Of a stretch of DNA of 64,000 nt, positions 1 through 11,197 are shown piece after piece (position 1 is the first letter of the stretch; each line of letters starts with the position of its first letter). Under the pieces are notes generated by a model. It saw only the letters and a list, made by a program, of their open reading frames with translations, was not told the origin of the DNA and searched no databases. A program made the translations under genes and the position numbers. This DNA comes from Guyparkeria hydrothermalis (GTDB lineage: Bacteria > Pseudomonadota > Gammaproteobacteria > Halothiobacillales > Halothiobacillaceae): assembly GCF_023555385.1 (NCBI RefSeq), contig NZ_JAJSED010000001.1, positions 2,214,311-2,278,310 on the forward strand. The letters are read 5' to 3'.

Positions 1-517
1 GCTGGAGGATGCGGCGCGTTCGCTGGGCGAGTCGCTGGACGGTCGTTTCCTGGCGGCGGATCTCGAGCGTCTCGAGCTCGAGTTGACGCGTTACCGGACT
101 ACGTTCCATCCGGAGCAGGGTGAGCGGGTGCTCGAACTGCGCCGCGCCGCGCTCGAGGCGATGGACTTCTTTGCCGAGTTCCGACCCCGGCTGGTGGGGG
201 AGGTGCTGTCAGGTACCGCAGACGAGTACTCGCCCATCGTGCTGCAGTTGTTTGCGCCCACTCCCGAGGGCGTGATGGAGCGCTTGCTGACCCGGGACAT
301 CCCTTTCGAGGAATCGGAGACGACCTACCAGTACGGTGATGGTCGAAGCGAGCGGGTCTCGGTGTTTGCCTTCGGAGCGGGAGGCGACCAAGTGGTGCTC
401 GAGGTATTCCCCGAGGAACGCATCCGCGAGGCGCCGCTCGGTCCCGGTGGAGCCAAGCTGCGCCGTGCCTCCCGGGGCCAGTTGCAGGCCCTGATCGACG
501 GTGAGACGCACGCCTGA
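1..517 (+). CDS. Uncharacterised protein, C-terminal part (gene starts before window)
   Basis: The reading frame is open from the first bases of the window, so this is the last 171 or so residues of a longer protein; a TTG at 83 is only an internal possibility. The visible part is soluble, Leu/Glu/Arg-rich at first, then has an alternating beta-strand-like stretch and the segment RPRLVGEVLSGTAD, which recalls small nucleotidyltransferase-like conserved proteins. No catalytic motif can be verified. It is followed at once by a strong bidirectional hairpin and converges with hemE. I do not assign a function. Confidence 0.7.
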   Translation, partial: LEDAARSLGESLDGRFLAADLERLELELTRYRTTFHPEQGERVLELRRAALEAMDFFAEFRPRLVGEVLSGTADEYSPIVLQLFAPTPEGVMERLLTRDIPFEESETTYQYGDGRSERVSVFAFGAGGDQVVLEVFPEERIREAPLGPGGAKLRRASRGQLQALIDGETHA

Positions 518-536
518 GCGCGCATCGCTCGGAAAC

Positions 537-566
537 AAGAACGCCCCCGGATCCGGGGGCGTTCTT
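537..566. terminator. Bidirectional intrinsic terminator
   Basis: This is a perfect 30-bp palindrome centred on GGATCC. It has GC-rich arms flanked by A and T residues and lies between two convergent genes, so it can terminate both the upstream unknown gene and hemE. Confidence 0.8.
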
Positions 567-587
567 CGTTGAGGCGTTGCCGTGGTG

Positions 588-1652
588 TCAGTCGCGGGCG
601 CTGAGGCGGTGAACCGCATCGACGAGCACCTTCACCTTGTCCGGATTCACGTGCTGATGGATGCCGTGGCCCAGGTTGAAGACGTGACCGGGGTTGGGGC
701 CGAACTCCTCGAGAATGCGCGCCACCTCCCGCTCGATCACCTCGTCCGGGGCGTAGAGCACGCTCGGGTCGAGGTTGCCCTGCAGGGCAACCCGGTCACC
801 GACTTTCTCGCGAATCGTGTCGAGGTTCACGGTCCAGTCCAGGCCGATACCGTCGGCGCCGGTGTCCGCGATCCAGGAGGCCCATTGGCCACCGCCCTTG
901 GTGAACAGCGTGACCGGCACGTAGCTGCCGTCCGGGCGCTCCCGGTTCAGCCCGTCGACGATGCGTTGCATGTACTGCAGCGAGAAGTCGCGGTAGTCGT
1001 GCGGCGCGAGGACGCCACCCCAGGTGTCGAACACCATCAGCGCCTGGGCGCCGGCCTCGATCTGGGCATTGAGGTAGTCGGTGACCGCGTCGGCCAGTCG
1101 GCCCAGCAGGTCGTGGGCCGCCTTCGGGTCGCTGTAGACCAATCCCTTTACCTTGGCGAAGTCTTTGGTGCCGCCGCCCTCGACCATGTAGGTCGCCAGC
1201 GTCCACGGGCTGCCGGTGAAGCCGATCAGCGGCACGCGGCCGTCAAGCGCCTTGCGGATGGTGGACACGGCGTTCATGACGTAGCCCAGGTCCGATCCCA
1301 TGTCCGGCTTCGGCAGGCGGGCCACGTCGGCGGCCGAGCGCACGGGGCGCTCGAAGACCGGGCCCTCGCCGGCGACGAACTTGAGCCCAAGGCCCATGGC
1401 ATCCGGGATGGTGAGGATGTCGGAGAACAGGATCGCCGCATCCAGATCGTACCGTTCCAGCGGCTGCAGGGTGACCTCGCAGGCCAGATCCGCCGAGCGG
1501 CACAGGTCCATGAAGCTGCCGGCACGCTCACGAGTGGCGCGGTATTCCGGCAGGTAGCGCCCGGCCTGGCGCATGATCCAGATCGGGGTGCGGTCGACGG
1601 GCTGGCGCGCAAGCGCGCGCAGCAGACGATCGTTCTGCAGCGGGGCAGTCAT
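588..1652 (-). CDS. hemE: Uroporphyrinogen decarboxylase
   Basis: It decarboxylates the four acetate side chains of uroporphyrinogen III to give coproporphyrinogen III, a cytosolic step of haem synthesis. The 354-residue length is normal. The first family signature, [16 protein letters not shown], is at about residues 23-38, and the second conserved block [18 protein letters not shown] follows near residue 145. I start at the ATG at 1652 because the codon before it is TTG and the ATG begins 4 bases past the gltD stop, suggesting co-transcription with gltD. Haem supply fits a genome with many cytochromes (cbb3 oxidase, SoxXA). Confidence 0.97.
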   Translation of the reverse strand: MTAPLQNDRLLRALARQPVDRTPIWIMRQAGRYLPEYRATRERAGSFMDLCRSADLACEVTLQPLERYDLDAAILFSDILTIPDAMGLGLKFVAGEGPVFERPVRSAADVARLPKPDMGSDLGYVMNAVSTIRKALDGRVPLIGFTGSPWTLATYMVEGGGTKDFAKVKGLVYSDPKAAHDLLGRLADAVTDYLNAQIEAGAQALMVFDTWGGVLAPHDYRDFSLQYMQRIVDGLNRERPDGSYVPVTLFTKGGGQWASWIADTGADGIGLDWTVNLDTIREKVGDRVALQGNLDPSVLYAPDEVIEREVARILEEFGPNPGHVFNLGHGIHQHVNPDKVKVLVDAVHRLSARD

Positions 1653-1656
1653 CAAA

Positions 1657-3093
<1,437 letters not shown>

Positions 3094-3145
3094 TCAATGC
3101 GGCGTGCGGGGCGGGTGCCCGAGAGGGCGTGGCCGCGCCCGCGGC

Positions 3146-3595
3146 TCAGGCCGAAAGACGGTTGCGGACGACCTGGCTGACGACCGACATGTCGGCGCGT
3201 CCGGCCAGGCGCTCGCGGGCCGCTTTCATCACGGCGCCCATCTGGCTGAGATCGGTCGCTTGCTCGGCAGCGATGATGTCGGCAACCGCGGCCTCGATTT
3301 CCTCGGCGGAAAGCGGCTGAGGGAGGTAGGTCTCGATGATCGCCAGTTCGGCTTCCTCGACGGCCTTGAGATCCTCGCGGCCGGCCGATTCGTACTGGGC
3401 GATCGATTCGCGGCGCTGCTTGGCCTGCTTGGTCAGAATCGCCATGGCCTCGTCGTCGGAGACGTCGCGGCGCTCGTCGATCTCCCGCTGCTTGATCGCG
3501 GAGATCAGCATGCGGATCGTGGCCAGACGCGACTTTTCGCCGCCCTTCATGGCCGTTTTCATGTCGGCGGTCAGGCGCGCCTTGATCGTGCTCAT
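3146..3595 (-). CDS. yqeY: GatB/YqeY domain protein
   Basis: This 149-residue, largely helical protein has the YqeY/GatB C-terminal-like fold associated with tRNA-dependent amidotransferases, although the stand-alone family has no settled role. It begins with STIKARLTADMKTAMK and ends with the conserved VVRNRLSA. It lies just downstream of rpsU, the usual gammaproteobacterial order. Here, however, the next gene is gltD rather than dnaG and rpoD, with an 80-bp gap before it. Confidence 0.9.
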   Translation of the reverse strand: MSTIKARLTADMKTAMKGGEKSRLATIRMLISAIKQREIDERRDVSDDEAMAILTKQAKQRRESIAQYESAGREDLKAVEEAELAIIETYLPQPLSAEEIEAAVADIIAAEQATDLSQMGAVMKAARERLAGRADMSVVSQVVRNRLSA

Positions 3596-3620
3596 GCGGT
3601 AAAGGCCGTCGAGCGACAGA

Positions 3621-3836
3621 TCAGTACAGGCGAACGCGGCGCGCTTGTTCCTTCGAGAGGCGCTTCTGGTTGCGCTTCACGGCAGCAGCGGCCTTGCGCT
3701 TGCGGGCGGCAGTCGGCTTCTCGTAGTACTCACGCTCGCGCATCTCGCTGATGATGCCGGCTTTCTCGCAGGAGCGCTTGAAACGACGAACTGCAACCTC
3801 GAAGGGCTCATTTTCCCGAACACGTACAGAAGGCAT
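3621..3836 (-). CDS. rpsU: 30S ribosomal protein S21
   Basis: This is a 71-residue, very basic protein starting [21 protein letters not shown], the S21 signature, with the Lys/Arg-rich C-terminus typical of a small-subunit component near the anti-Shine-Dalgarno region. The frame is open far upstream, but the ATG at 3836 is preceded by a GAGGTGG ribosome site and gives the exact family length. A good sigma-70 promoter lies about 80 bp upstream. The gene heads the leftward rpsU-yqeY-gltD-hemE run. Confidence 0.97.
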   Translation of the reverse strand: MPSVRVRENEPFEVAVRRFKRSCEKAGIISEMREREYYEKPTAARKRKAAAAVKRNQKRLSKEQARRVRLY

Positions 3837-3913
3837 GAATGCGTTCCACCTCGTTGAATTGAAACTGAAATGTTTGGCTTCGGACCCGTGCGGCCCAAAA
3901 TAAAAGGTGTTGT

Positions 3914-3941
3914 AGTATAAAGCGTTGCCGGAGGTGTGCAA
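3914..3941 (-). promoter_or_regulatory. Putative sigma-70 promoter of rpsU
   Basis: Read leftward, a -35 TTGCAC (3936-3941) and a -10 TATACT (3914-3919) are separated by 16 bp, in an AT-richer patch upstream of rpsU. Confidence 0.7.
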
Positions 3942-4015
3942 GTGGCGAGTCGCCTTCGGGTTCATTCCTCCGTTTCCCTGTTCACCTTTGGCCCTGTATC
4001 TAAGGAGTGTGGCGC

Positions 4016-5035
4016 GTGCGCGTATTGGCAGTCGAAAGTTCCTGTGACGAGACGGCGCTGGCCGTCTATGACAGTCGGCAGGAGCGATTGCTTGCCCACC
4101 GCGTGCATTCGCAGACCGACGTGCATGCCGCCTACGGTGGCGTGGTGCCTGAACTGGCGGCGCGGGATCATATGCGGCGCCTGCCGCTGCTGGCTCGCGA
4201 GACCATGGCCGAGGCTGGGATCGACTACGACGAGCTTGAGGGGGTGGCGTATACCGCCGGCCCGGGGCTGGCAGGCGCGCTGATGACCGGCGCCGCCTTC
4301 GCAAAGGGGCTGGCGGCCGCGTGCGGTCTGCCGGCCTTGGGCGTCAACCACCTGGAGGGGCATATCCTGGCCCCGCTGCTGAGCGCCGAGCCGCCGTCCT
4401 TTCCGTTTCTGGCACTGCTGGTATCCGGTGGCCACAGCCAGCTGATCGAAGTGCTCGAGGTGGGTCGCTACCGGCTTCTGGGCGAGAGCATAGACGATGC
4501 CATCGGCGAGGCGTTCGACAAGTCGGCCAAGCTAATGGGGCTGGGCTACCCGGGTGGGGCGGCGCTGTCGAAGCTCGCCGAGCAGGGCGATCCGGCGGCG
4601 ATTCCGTTCACTCGGCCGATGGTCAACCGCCCCGGCCTGGAGCTGAGCTTCAGCGGACTGAAGACGGCGGTGGCGAATGCCATCGCCGGCGGCAGCGCGC
4701 ATCCGGACGTGGCCGCCTCGTTCGAGCGCACGGTGATCGACACGCTGGAGATCAAGCTCAAGCGGGCCCTGGATCAGACCGGGCTGGAACGGCTGGTGGT
4801 GGCGGGCGGCGTTGCCGCCAACCGCCCCTTGCGTCGACGACTGACGGCCATGATGGCCGATCGTGGCGGCCGGGTGTTCTTCCCGGAGATCGAGCTGTGT
4901 ACCGATAATGCCGCGATGATCGCGTTGGCTGGTTACCTGCGCCTGGTCGCGGGTGAGCGTGATGCCACCGTGGGGTTCTCGGTGCGCCCACGCTGGCCGC
5001 TTGATGCACTGACGATTCCCGGGGAGGCGGCCTGA
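4016..5035 (+). CDS. tsaD: tRNA N6-threonylcarbamoyladenosine transferase subunit TsaD
   Basis: It transfers the threonylcarbamoyl group to A37 of ANN-decoding tRNAs, working with TsaB and TsaE in the cytosol. The 339-residue protein begins [13 protein letters not shown] and has the metal-binding pair in NHLEGH (His112 and His116) plus the C-terminal CTDNAAMIA block. A GTG at 4007 is in frame, but it overlaps the ribosome site AAGGAG (4002-4007), so the GTG at 4016 is the better start. It is transcribed divergently from rpsU, as in many proteobacteria. Confidence 0.96.
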   Translation: MRVLAVESSCDETALAVYDSRQERLLAHRVHSQTDVHAAYGGVVPELAARDHMRRLPLLARETMAEAGIDYDELEGVAYTAGPGLAGALMTGAAFAKGLAAACGLPALGVNHLEGHILAPLLSAEPPSFPFLALLVSGGHSQLIEVLEVGRYRLLGESIDDAIGEAFDKSAKLMGLGYPGGAALSKLAEQGDPAAIPFTRPMVNRPGLELSFSGLKTAVANAIAGGSAHPDVAASFERTVIDTLEIKLKRALDQTGLERLVVAGGVAANRPLRRRLTAMMADRGGRVFFPEIELCTDNAAMIALAGYLRLVAGERDATVGFSVRPRWPLDALTIPGEAA

Positions 5036-5048
5036 GCTGGCCGAGGGA

Positions 5049-5717
5049 TCACTCGGCGGGATCGGCTTTCGAGGCCTTCTCGCCGATGCGTGGCTCCTCG
5101 CCGCGGATTAGTCGGCGGATGTTGCCGTGGTGACGCAGGATCAGGAGCAGCGCCATTACCGACACGGCCAGGGCAATGAAGGGTGGCGAGAGCAGGGTGG
5201 CAAGCGTGGCGGCGACCACGGCGGCAAACAGGGCCGAGAGCGACGAGTAGCGGGTTGCCCATGCCGTGCTGAGCCAGCCGACGATCGCGACCAGGCCGAC
5301 CACCGGCGCCATGGCCAGGATGGCGCCGGCCGCCGTGGCAACCCCCTTGCCGCCCTTGAAGGCAAAGAAGACCGGGAACAGGTGCCCGAGGAACGCGAAC
5401 AGCCCGGCGATTCCCATTGCGGCGGTCCGGTTCGGTTCGTCGATGACGGCGGCAGCCAGCACGACCGGCAGCAGACCCTTGAGCAGGTCGCCCACCAGCG
5501 TGACAATGGCCGCCTTTTTCCCGCCCAGTCGCAGCACATTGGTTGCGCCGGGGTTGCCCGAGCCGGCCGAGCGCGGGTCGGGCAGGCCGAGCAGGCGCGC
5601 GGTGATCACCGCGGTGGACAGCGAGCCGATCAGGTAGGCGGCAAGGGCGACGATGAGCAGCGTAGGCCAGTCGAGGGCAGTCAAGAGGTGATCCCGGTGT
5701 TTGAATGGGGCGGCCAT
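5049..5717 (-). CDS. plsY: Acyl-phosphate:glycerol-3-phosphate acyltransferase PlsY
   Basis: This integral membrane enzyme acylates glycerol-3-phosphate using acyl-phosphate made by PlsX, the first step of phospholipid synthesis. Several hydrophobic segments are visible, with the conserved loops SGNPGATNVLR and FKGGKGVATA. The ATG at 5717 gives 222 residues, slightly longer than the usual 200 or so; a TTG further inside could also be used. It converges with tsaD at 13 bp and is divergent from bioH. Confidence 0.94.
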   Translation of the reverse strand: MAAPFKHRDHLLTALDWPTLLIVALAAYLIGSLSTAVITARLLGLPDPRSAGSGNPGATNVLRLGGKKAAIVTLVGDLLKGLLPVVLAAAVIDEPNRTAAMGIAGLFAFLGHLFPVFFAFKGGKGVATAAGAILAMAPVVGLVAIVGWLSTAWATRYSSLSALFAAVVAATLATLLSPPFIALAVSVMALLLILRHHGNIRRLIRGEEPRIGEKASKADPAE

Positions 5718-5785
5718 TATCGCGGTCGAGCCGGCCGGCGGCAAACGGGTGGTCGGTCGGCAACGAATATCTTCGGGGGTGAGTC

Positions 5786-6472
5786 GTGACCATGGCGGCG
5801 CCGATGGCTTCCCGGCAGTCGCCGCGAGGTCGCGTCGGCCTCGTGGCCGGCTGGTCGTACCCGGCGGCGGTGTTCGAGCCGCTTCGGCGGGCGCTGGCCG
5901 ATCATGCGGTTTCGGCGTTCGACTGGGTGTCTTTTGCCGCAGGGTGGCTTGGCGAGGACGTGGTCCGGGCGGACGAGCCGGAGCCCTCGGTCTGGGTGGG
6001 TTGGTCGCTTGGTGGCGTGCTCCTGCTCGAAGCGTTGCGGCAGGGGCGGATCGCCCCCGACCGCTTGGTTCTCGTCAACGCCACACCGCGGTTTCTCGAG
6101 GCGCCGGGTTGGCCCGGGGTGCCGGAGGCCGAGTGGCGCGGCCTGCGTCGGGCGGCCGCCCGCCACCCCATGGCGGCGGTGGCGGCCTTTCGCCGTCGCT
6201 TTGCGCTGCCTGACGTTGCCGGCCGAGATCCGGCGCTGGCCGATGTGAGCGGGCTCGACTGGTTGGCCCGGCTGGATCTGCGTGCGTTTCTGGCGGACGT
6301 GTCGACCCCGGTCGAATGTTGGCTGGCTCAGGACGACCCGCTCGTGCCAGCCGACTGGCCGTCGCATCTGGCGTTGTCACCGCGTGTGTGCTGCCAGCGT
6401 TTTACCGAGCCCGGTCACGCTCCCTGGTTTGCGGATCCCGCCGCACTGGCCGCTCGCCTCAGCGCGGGCTGA
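5786..6472 (+). CDS. bioH: Pimeloyl-ACP methyl ester esterase, BioH-like
   Basis: This alpha/beta hydrolase would remove the methyl group from pimeloyl-ACP methyl ester at the end of pimelate assembly for biotin. The nucleophile elbow GWSLGG places the serine at residue 74, an acid lies in QDDPLVP, and the histidine in EPGHAPW near the C-terminus. The length (228 residues) is slightly short of the 250 or so of E. coli BioH. The GTG at 5786 follows a GGGGGTGA site; the ATG at 5792 is an alternative. Its position just ahead of bioC supports the call. Confidence 0.85.
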   Translation: MTMAAPMASRQSPRGRVGLVAGWSYPAAVFEPLRRALADHAVSAFDWVSFAAGWLGEDVVRADEPEPSVWVGWSLGGVLLLEALRQGRIAPDRLVLVNATPRFLEAPGWPGVPEAEWRGLRRAAARHPMAAVAAFRRRFALPDVAGRDPALADVSGLDWLARLDLRAFLADVSTPVECWLAQDDPLVPADWPSHLALSPRVCCQRFTEPGHAPWFADPAALAARLSAG

Positions 6473-6542
6473 AGTTGGCGGCGAGAGCCGGCCTTCAGCT
6501 CCTCAATCACGACACTATATTAAATGAGTACCCTTCGCCTTC

Positions 6543-7388
6543 ATGTCTGCCTTGCCTTCCTTTGACCAGCGTCGCGTGCGCGAACGATTCAACCGAGCGG
6601 CCGAAAGCTACGACCGGCATGCGGCCGTGCAGCACGAGATCGGTCGACGCCTGGATGAGCGTTTCGGTTGGCTCAAGCTCGAGCCTGCACGGATCCTGGA
6701 TCTGGGCACCGGGACGGGGCAGATGGTTCGCGCCATGCGCGAGCGCTACCCCAAGGCCGACGTCATTGGGGTGGATCTGGCCGAGGCGATGCTGCGGCGG
6801 CTCCCACGTCGCCGCTGGTGGTCGCTCCACCGCCAGGGGGTCGTGGCCGACATGCATGCGCTGCCGTTCGTCGGCGGCAGCATGGACGCGGTGGTGTCGA
6901 ACTTTGCCGTGCAGTGGAGTGATCGTCCGGCGGCACTGTTCGCGGAGGTGGCGCGGGTGATGTCCTCCGGGGCGCCGTTCGCCTTCACCACGCTTGGGCC
7001 GGACAGCCTCGTCGAGGTGCGTCGTGCCTGGGCAGCCGTGGACCCGTCGCCCCATGTCCATCAGTTTCTCGACATGCACGATCTGGGCGACGCGCTGGTC
7101 GGCGCCATGCTCGCCGATCCGGTAATGGACCGCGAGACGGTCACGGTGACCTATCCGACCGTTGATGCGCTGCTCAGTGACCTGCGTGGCGTCGGCGTGG
7201 GCAATACCCAGTCGGGGCGGTCTCGCGGGATGACCGGTGCGCAGGCGTGGCGCCGTTTCCGCGAGGCGCTCGCCGAGCAGGCCGTCGACGGTCAGATCCC
7301 GCTTACCTATGAAATTGTCTATGGCCTGGCATGGGGGACCGGTGTTTCGCCCGTGCCGCAGGAGGCTCACGGCATGGTGGGCGGGTGA
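6543..7388 (+). CDS. bioC: Malonyl-ACP O-methyltransferase BioC
   Basis: It methylates malonyl-ACP with SAM so that the fatty-acid enzymes can build pimelate for biotin. The 281-residue protein has the class I methyltransferase motif ILDLGTGTGQM near residue 52, a GVDLAEAML motif II, and the BioC hallmark NFAVQWSD. It lies 70 bp after bioH. No other biotin genes (bioF, bioA, bioD, bioB) are in the window, so this is a satellite bioHC pair. Confidence 0.93.
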   Translation: MSALPSFDQRRVRERFNRAAESYDRHAAVQHEIGRRLDERFGWLKLEPARILDLGTGTGQMVRAMRERYPKADVIGVDLAEAMLRRLPRRRWWSLHRQGVVADMHALPFVGGSMDAVVSNFAVQWSDRPAALFAEVARVMSSGAPFAFTTLGPDSLVEVRRAWAAVDPSPHVHQFLDMHDLGDALVGAMLADPVMDRETVTVTYPTVDALLSDLRGVGVGNTQSGRSRGMTGAQAWRRFREALAEQAVDGQIPLTYEIVYGLAWGTGVSPVPQEAHGMVGG

Positions 7389-7673
7389 GCGTTGCCGCGG
7401 GGTCGTGCTCGCGAGGCTGTCGCGTCGATGCAACACATAGAACTTGCCCGCCACAAGATCAGGTTTGCTTATGGAACAGGATGTTGCCCGCCTAACTGGT
7501 TGAAAGGCCGTTGGCGAGCCGCTGCTGATACGAGTGTGTGGCGCTCATGGCGCGAGTAGATAAGTAAATTCATAGGTTTTTGTATGCCGGGGATTGGATT
7601 ATCATTGCCGACCGAGAAAAAGGGTCTGGCCGTCCCGCGGCCGGGATGAACCTAAAAGTCTGGAGGGGTCACG
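7389..7673 (+). other. Intergenic region upstream of ccoN
   Basis: This 285-bp gap has an AT-rich stretch around 7555-7610 and a strong ribosome site GGAGGGG (about 7661-7667) for ccoN. I looked for an FNR/ANR box (TTGAT-N4-ATCAA), which often controls cbb3 genes, and did not find one. No convincing -35/-10 pair could be chosen. Confidence 0.5.
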
Positions 7674-9131
7674 ATGTCCACCAATGCAGTGCCGGTAGCA
7701 ACCGAGCAGTACAATTACGGCATCGTCAAGAAGTTCGCCATCATGGCCATGATTTGGGGCGTGTTGGGGATGCTTGCCGGTGTCTATATTGCCAGTGAGC
7801 TGGCATGGCCGTTTTTGAACTTCAACATTGCCGAGATCACCTTCGGTCGTCTGCGCCCCGTGCACACGACGCTGGTGATCTTCGGCTTTGGTGGTAGCGC
7901 GCTGTTCGCGACGTCCTACTACATCGTGCAGCGCACCTGCCAGGCGCGGCTGTGGGGCGGCTCGGTCCTTCCGGAACTCACCTTCTGGGGCTGGCAGCTC
8001 TCGATCGGCCTGGGCGTGCTCTTCTACATGGCCGGCTACACGCAGGGCCGTGAGTACGCCGAGTTCATCTGGCCGGTCGACCTGCTGATCACCGTCACCT
8101 GGGTGATCTACTTCGCCGTCTACGCCATGACCCTGGTCAAGCGCAGCCAGCCGCACATCTACGTGGCGAACTGGTTCTTCATGGCCTTCATCCTGGCCAC
8201 CGCGCTGCTGCATATCTTCAACAACCTGCAGGTACCGGTCTCCCTGACCAGCCTCGAGTCCTACTCGCTGTTCTCGGGCGTGCAGGACGCGATGACCCAG
8301 TGGTGGTACGGCCACAACGCGGTCGGCTTCTTCCTGACTGCCGCCTTCCTCGGCATGATGTACTACTTCGTGCCCAAGCAGGCCGGTCGTCCGATCTATT
8401 CCTACCGCCTGTCGATCGTCCACTTCTGGGCGCTGTCGTTCCTTTACATGTGGGTCGGTGCTCACCACCTGCACTGGACCGCGCTGCCGGACTGGGTCTC
8501 GACCCTCGCGGCAACCTTCTCCATCCTCCTGCTGCTGCCGTCCTGGGGTGGCATGATCAACGGCATCATGACCCTGTCGGGTGCCTGGGAGAAGCTGCGT
8601 ACCGATCCGATCATGCTGTTCCTGATCACCGCGCTGGCGTTCTACGGCATGTCGACCTTCGAAGGCCCGATGATGTCGCTCAAGTCGGTTAACGCCCTGT
8701 CGCACTACACCGACTGGACCGTCGGTCACGTTCACTCCGGCGCGCTGGGCTGGGTAGCGATGATCTCGATCGGTTCCTTCTATCACCTCATCCCGCGGCT
8801 CTGGGGCACCACCCTGCACTCGACCAAGCTGGTGTTCGTCCACTTCTGGCTGGCCACCGTCGGTGTCGTGCTCTACATCGTCTCCATGTGGGTCGCCGGT
8901 ATCGGCCAGGGCCTGATGCTGCGTGCCTTCGACCAGTACGGCAACCTCGCCTACACCTTCATCGAAACCGTGTCGTTCATGCACATCCCGTATGTCGTGC
9001 GTGCCATCGGTGGGGCGTTCTTCCTCTCGGGGATGCTGGTAATGGGTTACAACATCCGCAAAACGATCGCCGGGGCCCGTCAGCCGGCCGCCGCCGAGGG
9101 TCGTGACGCCGTGGCTGCCGCCGCACGCTAA
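7674..9131 (+). CDS. ccoN: cbb3-type cytochrome c oxidase subunit I
   Basis: This is the catalytic subunit of the high-affinity terminal oxidase. It holds haem b, the haem b3-CuB centre and about 12 membrane helices. The 485-residue sequence shows the haem-ligand region [17 protein letters not shown] near the N-terminus, the active-site helix around [19 protein letters not shown] with the CuB ligands, and [13 protein letters not shown]. It heads ccoNOQP, with 18 bp to ccoO. In this organism it probably takes electrons from sulfur oxidation through cytochrome c. Confidence 0.98.
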   Translation: MSTNAVPVATEQYNYGIVKKFAIMAMIWGVLGMLAGVYIASELAWPFLNFNIAEITFGRLRPVHTTLVIFGFGGSALFATSYYIVQRTCQARLWGGSVLPELTFWGWQLSIGLGVLFYMAGYTQGREYAEFIWPVDLLITVTWVIYFAVYAMTLVKRSQPHIYVANWFFMAFILATALLHIFNNLQVPVSLTSLESYSLFSGVQDAMTQWWYGHNAVGFFLTAAFLGMMYYFVPKQAGRPIYSYRLSIVHFWALSFLYMWVGAHHLHWTALPDWVSTLAATFSILLLLPSWGGMINGIMTLSGAWEKLRTDPIMLFLITALAFYGMSTFEGPMMSLKSVNALSHYTDWTVGHVHSGALGWVAMISIGSFYHLIPRLWGTTLHSTKLVFVHFWLATVGVVLYIVSMWVAGIGQGLMLRAFDQYGNLAYTFIETVSFMHIPYVVRAIGGAFFLSGMLVMGYNIRKTIAGARQPAAAEGRDAVAAAAR

Positions 9132-9149
9132 TGGATTGAGGTTAGGTGA

Positions 9150-9884
9150 ATGAAACACGAAAGCATTGAAATCAACTCCGGTCTGCTGATCGTCCTCACC
9201 CTGATGGTGATCAGCATCGGTGGCCTGGTCGAGATCGTCCCGCTGTTCCACATCGAGGAAACGGTCGAGGAAGTCGACGGCGTTCGCCCCTACACCCCGC
9301 TGGAACTGCGGGGCCGGGACATCTATGTCCGCGAGGGCTGCTACACCTGTCACTCGCAGATGATCCGCCCGTTCCGTGACGAGATGCTGCGCTACGGCCA
9401 CTACTCGCTGGCAGCCGAGTCGCAGTACGACCACCCGTTCCAGTGGGGCTCCAAGCGGACCGGTCCGGACCTGGCGCGTGTCGGTGGCAAGTACTCCAAC
9501 GAATGGCAGACGCAGCACCTGGTTGACCCGCAGTCGCTGGTGCCCGAGTCGATCATGCCGGGTTATCCGTGGCTGCTCGACACCGAGCTTGACTACAGCC
9601 AGATCGAGGAACGCATGGTGGCGCTCAAGCGCGTCGGCGTGCCGTACTCGCAGAGCCAGGAAGAGTACGACGCCAACGTGGAGCAGTTCGGTCAATCGGT
9701 GGCTGACAAGCTGCACGTCTCCAACGGCACCCAGGTGCTGGAAGACGAGGCGAGTGCCGAAAACTGGGACGGCAACCCCGACCAGATCACCGAAATGGAT
9801 GCCCTCGTGGCTTACCTGCAGGTACTGGGCACGATGGTCGACTTCTCGAAGTATGAAGACGGCCACTTCAACCAGTTCCGCTGA
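9150..9884 (+). CDS. ccoO: cbb3-type cytochrome c oxidase subunit II (mono-haem)
   Basis: This is a membrane-anchored monohaem cytochrome c that passes electrons from CcoP to CcoN. One N-terminal membrane helix (about residues 11-31) is followed by the haem site CYTCH at residues 64-68 and a conserved [15 protein letters not shown] segment. The 244-residue length is within the family range. It sits between ccoN and ccoQ in the usual order. Confidence 0.97.
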   Translation: MKHESIEINSGLLIVLTLMVISIGGLVEIVPLFHIEETVEEVDGVRPYTPLELRGRDIYVREGCYTCHSQMIRPFRDEMLRYGHYSLAAESQYDHPFQWGSKRTGPDLARVGGKYSNEWQTQHLVDPQSLVPESIMPGYPWLLDTELDYSQIEERMVALKRVGVPYSQSQEEYDANVEQFGQSVADKLHVSNGTQVLEDEASAENWDGNPDQITEMDALVAYLQVLGTMVDFSKYEDGHFNQFR

Positions 9885-9916
9885 TACATGAAAACCGCCA
9901 CTGTCGAGGTGATCTC

Positions 9917-10147
9917 TTGATTGGCGATATCTTTGCGTGGTTGGGCGACATGGAGAACAGCAAGCCGCTGGCGCTGATTCTGTTCTTCTCCGCCTTCGTG
10001 GGAATCATCGTGTACGTCTACACCGGCAAGAAGCGTAAGCAGCGGCTGGAGTCGTACAAGGACATTCCCTTCCTGGACGACGACGAGCTCGACCCCACGC
10101 AACAAAAGAAACAACAGGTGAATAACGATGAGTCAACCGGAAAATAA
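9917..10147 (+). CDS. ccoQ: cbb3-type oxidase subunit CcoQ
   Basis: This is a small (76-residue) subunit with one membrane helix at about residues 17-36, followed by a KKRKQR positive patch and a conserved FLDDDE-like acidic segment, as in CcoQ/FixQ, which stabilises the oxidase. The start is TTG at 9917, with a GAGGTG ribosome site 5-6 bases upstream; an ATG at 9950 would cut into the helix region. The end overlaps ccoP by 20 bases. Confidence 0.9.
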   Translation: MIGDIFAWLGDMENSKPLALILFFSAFVGIIVYVYTGKKRKQRLESYKDIPFLDDDELDPTQQKKQQVNNDESTGK

Positions 10148-11048
10148 GCAGGGGCAGGTCGAGACCACCGGGCACGTTTGGGACGGCGATCTGCGCGAGT
10201 ACAACAACCCGTTGCCGCGCTGGTGGCTGTGGGCCTTCTACATCACGATCATCTTCTCGGTGGTCTACTGGATCCTTTACCCGGCTTGGCCGTACGGCGA
10301 TACCTACACCAAGGGCATCAACACGGTCGAGTACACGGTGGAAGGCGAGAACGGTGAAGAGAAGACCGTCACCGAGCACTGGAACACCCGTGCGCTGTTC
10401 ACCAAGAACATGCAGTCCAGCCCGTCGGCCCTCGCTCAGCAGGAGTGGGTCAACAAGGTCAAGGACATGAGCTTCGAGGAAATCGAGCAGGATCCGGACA
10501 CCCTGCAGTTCGCCATGTCGGTCGGCCACGGCACCTTCGGTGACTACTGCGCGGCCTGTCACGGTGCGGGTGGCCAGGGCAAGATCGGCCTGTTCCCGAA
10601 CCTGGCGGACAACGCCTGGCTGTACGGCAACTCCTACGAGACGATCGTCAGCAAGATCGACGGCGGCATCAACGGCATGATGCCGGCGCAGAACGTCCCC
10701 GAGGACAAGATCGACGATCTGGCCAAGTACGTGCTGAGCCTCTCCGGCAACGCCGAGATCAGTGGCGAGGCGGCCAGCCGTGGCAAGCAGGCGTTTGCCA
10801 CCTGTGCGGGTTGTCACGGCCAGAATGGCGAGGGTAACGAGGCCATGGGCGCCCCGAACCTGACCGACGCGATCTGGGACGTGGCTGACGTACCGGGCTG
10901 TGGCGGTGACACCGCCTGTCAGGTTGACGAGATCAAGCACGTCGTCAACAACGGTATCGAGCGCCAGATGCCGGGCTTCGGCGATCGTCTGACCGAGACG
11001 CAGATGCGGATGCTCGCCATCTACGTGCGTCAGATGGGCGGCAACTGA
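10128..11048 (+). CDS. ccoP: cbb3-type cytochrome c oxidase subunit III (di-haem)
   Basis: This di-haem subunit receives electrons from soluble cytochrome c. A membrane helix at about residues 32-52 is followed by a periplasmic part with two haem sites, CAACH (141-145) and CAGCH (226-230). An AGGTGA ribosome site lies inside the end of ccoQ, so translation is coupled. A strong terminator follows, separating the structural genes from the assembly genes ccoG-fixH-ccoI. Confidence 0.97.
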   Translation: MSQPENKQGQVETTGHVWDGDLREYNNPLPRWWLWAFYITIIFSVVYWILYPAWPYGDTYTKGINTVEYTVEGENGEEKTVTEHWNTRALFTKNMQSSPSALAQQEWVNKVKDMSFEEIEQDPDTLQFAMSVGHGTFGDYCAACHGAGGQGKIGLFPNLADNAWLYGNSYETIVSKIDGGINGMMPAQNVPEDKIDDLAKYVLSLSGNAEISGEAASRGKQAFATCAGCHGQNGEGNEAMGAPNLTDAIWDVADVPGCGGDTACQVDEIKHVVNNGIERQMPGFGDRLTETQMRMLAIYVRQMGGN

Positions 11049-11074
11049 TCGTCCCCGGCGTTTTCCCGATTCGG

Positions 11075-11104
11075 AACACCGGCCCCTGGCCGGTGTTCTT
11101 GTTT
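11075..11104 (+). terminator. Intrinsic terminator after ccoP
   Basis: A perfect 10-bp stem (11075-11084 with 11088-11097, AACACCGGCC/GGCCGGTGTT) with a 3-base loop is followed by CTTGTTT. It closes the ccoNOQP transcript. Confidence 0.8.
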
Positions 11105-11134
11105 GCGGGCCCCGAAAAATTCTCTGGCGTGCGG

Positions 11135-11164
11135 TTGTCAGACAATTTCCCTATGGGGTATAAG
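11135..11164 (+). promoter_or_regulatory. Putative sigma-70 promoter of ccoG
   Basis: A -35 TTGTCA (11135-11140) and a -10 TATAAG (11159-11164) are separated by 18 bp, 33 bp before the ccoG start. This would give the oxidase-assembly genes their own promoter. Confidence 0.65.
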
Positions 11165-11197
11165 ATTACCCCGAGAGTATGTTTCGGAGTTTGATTC

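Noticed and set aside
3621-4304. A 227-codon version of rpsU
   Set aside because: The extension lies across the rpsU promoter and the start of divergent tsaD; the 71-codon form has a ribosome site and exact S21 length.
7389-7673. FNR/ANR box expected upstream of ccoN
   Set aside because: No TTGAT-N4-ATCAA-like sequence was found; GGTTGAAAGGCCGTTGG is the closest and does not fit.
7602-9866. A 754-codon open frame on the minus strand opposite ccoN and ccoO
   Set aside because: It is a GC-skew shadow of ccoNO: the product is low-complexity His/Arg/Gly/Asp-rich with no domain, while the plus strand encodes clear oxidase subunits. The same applies to long antisense frames over glyA, thiL, soxB, ilvB and proS.
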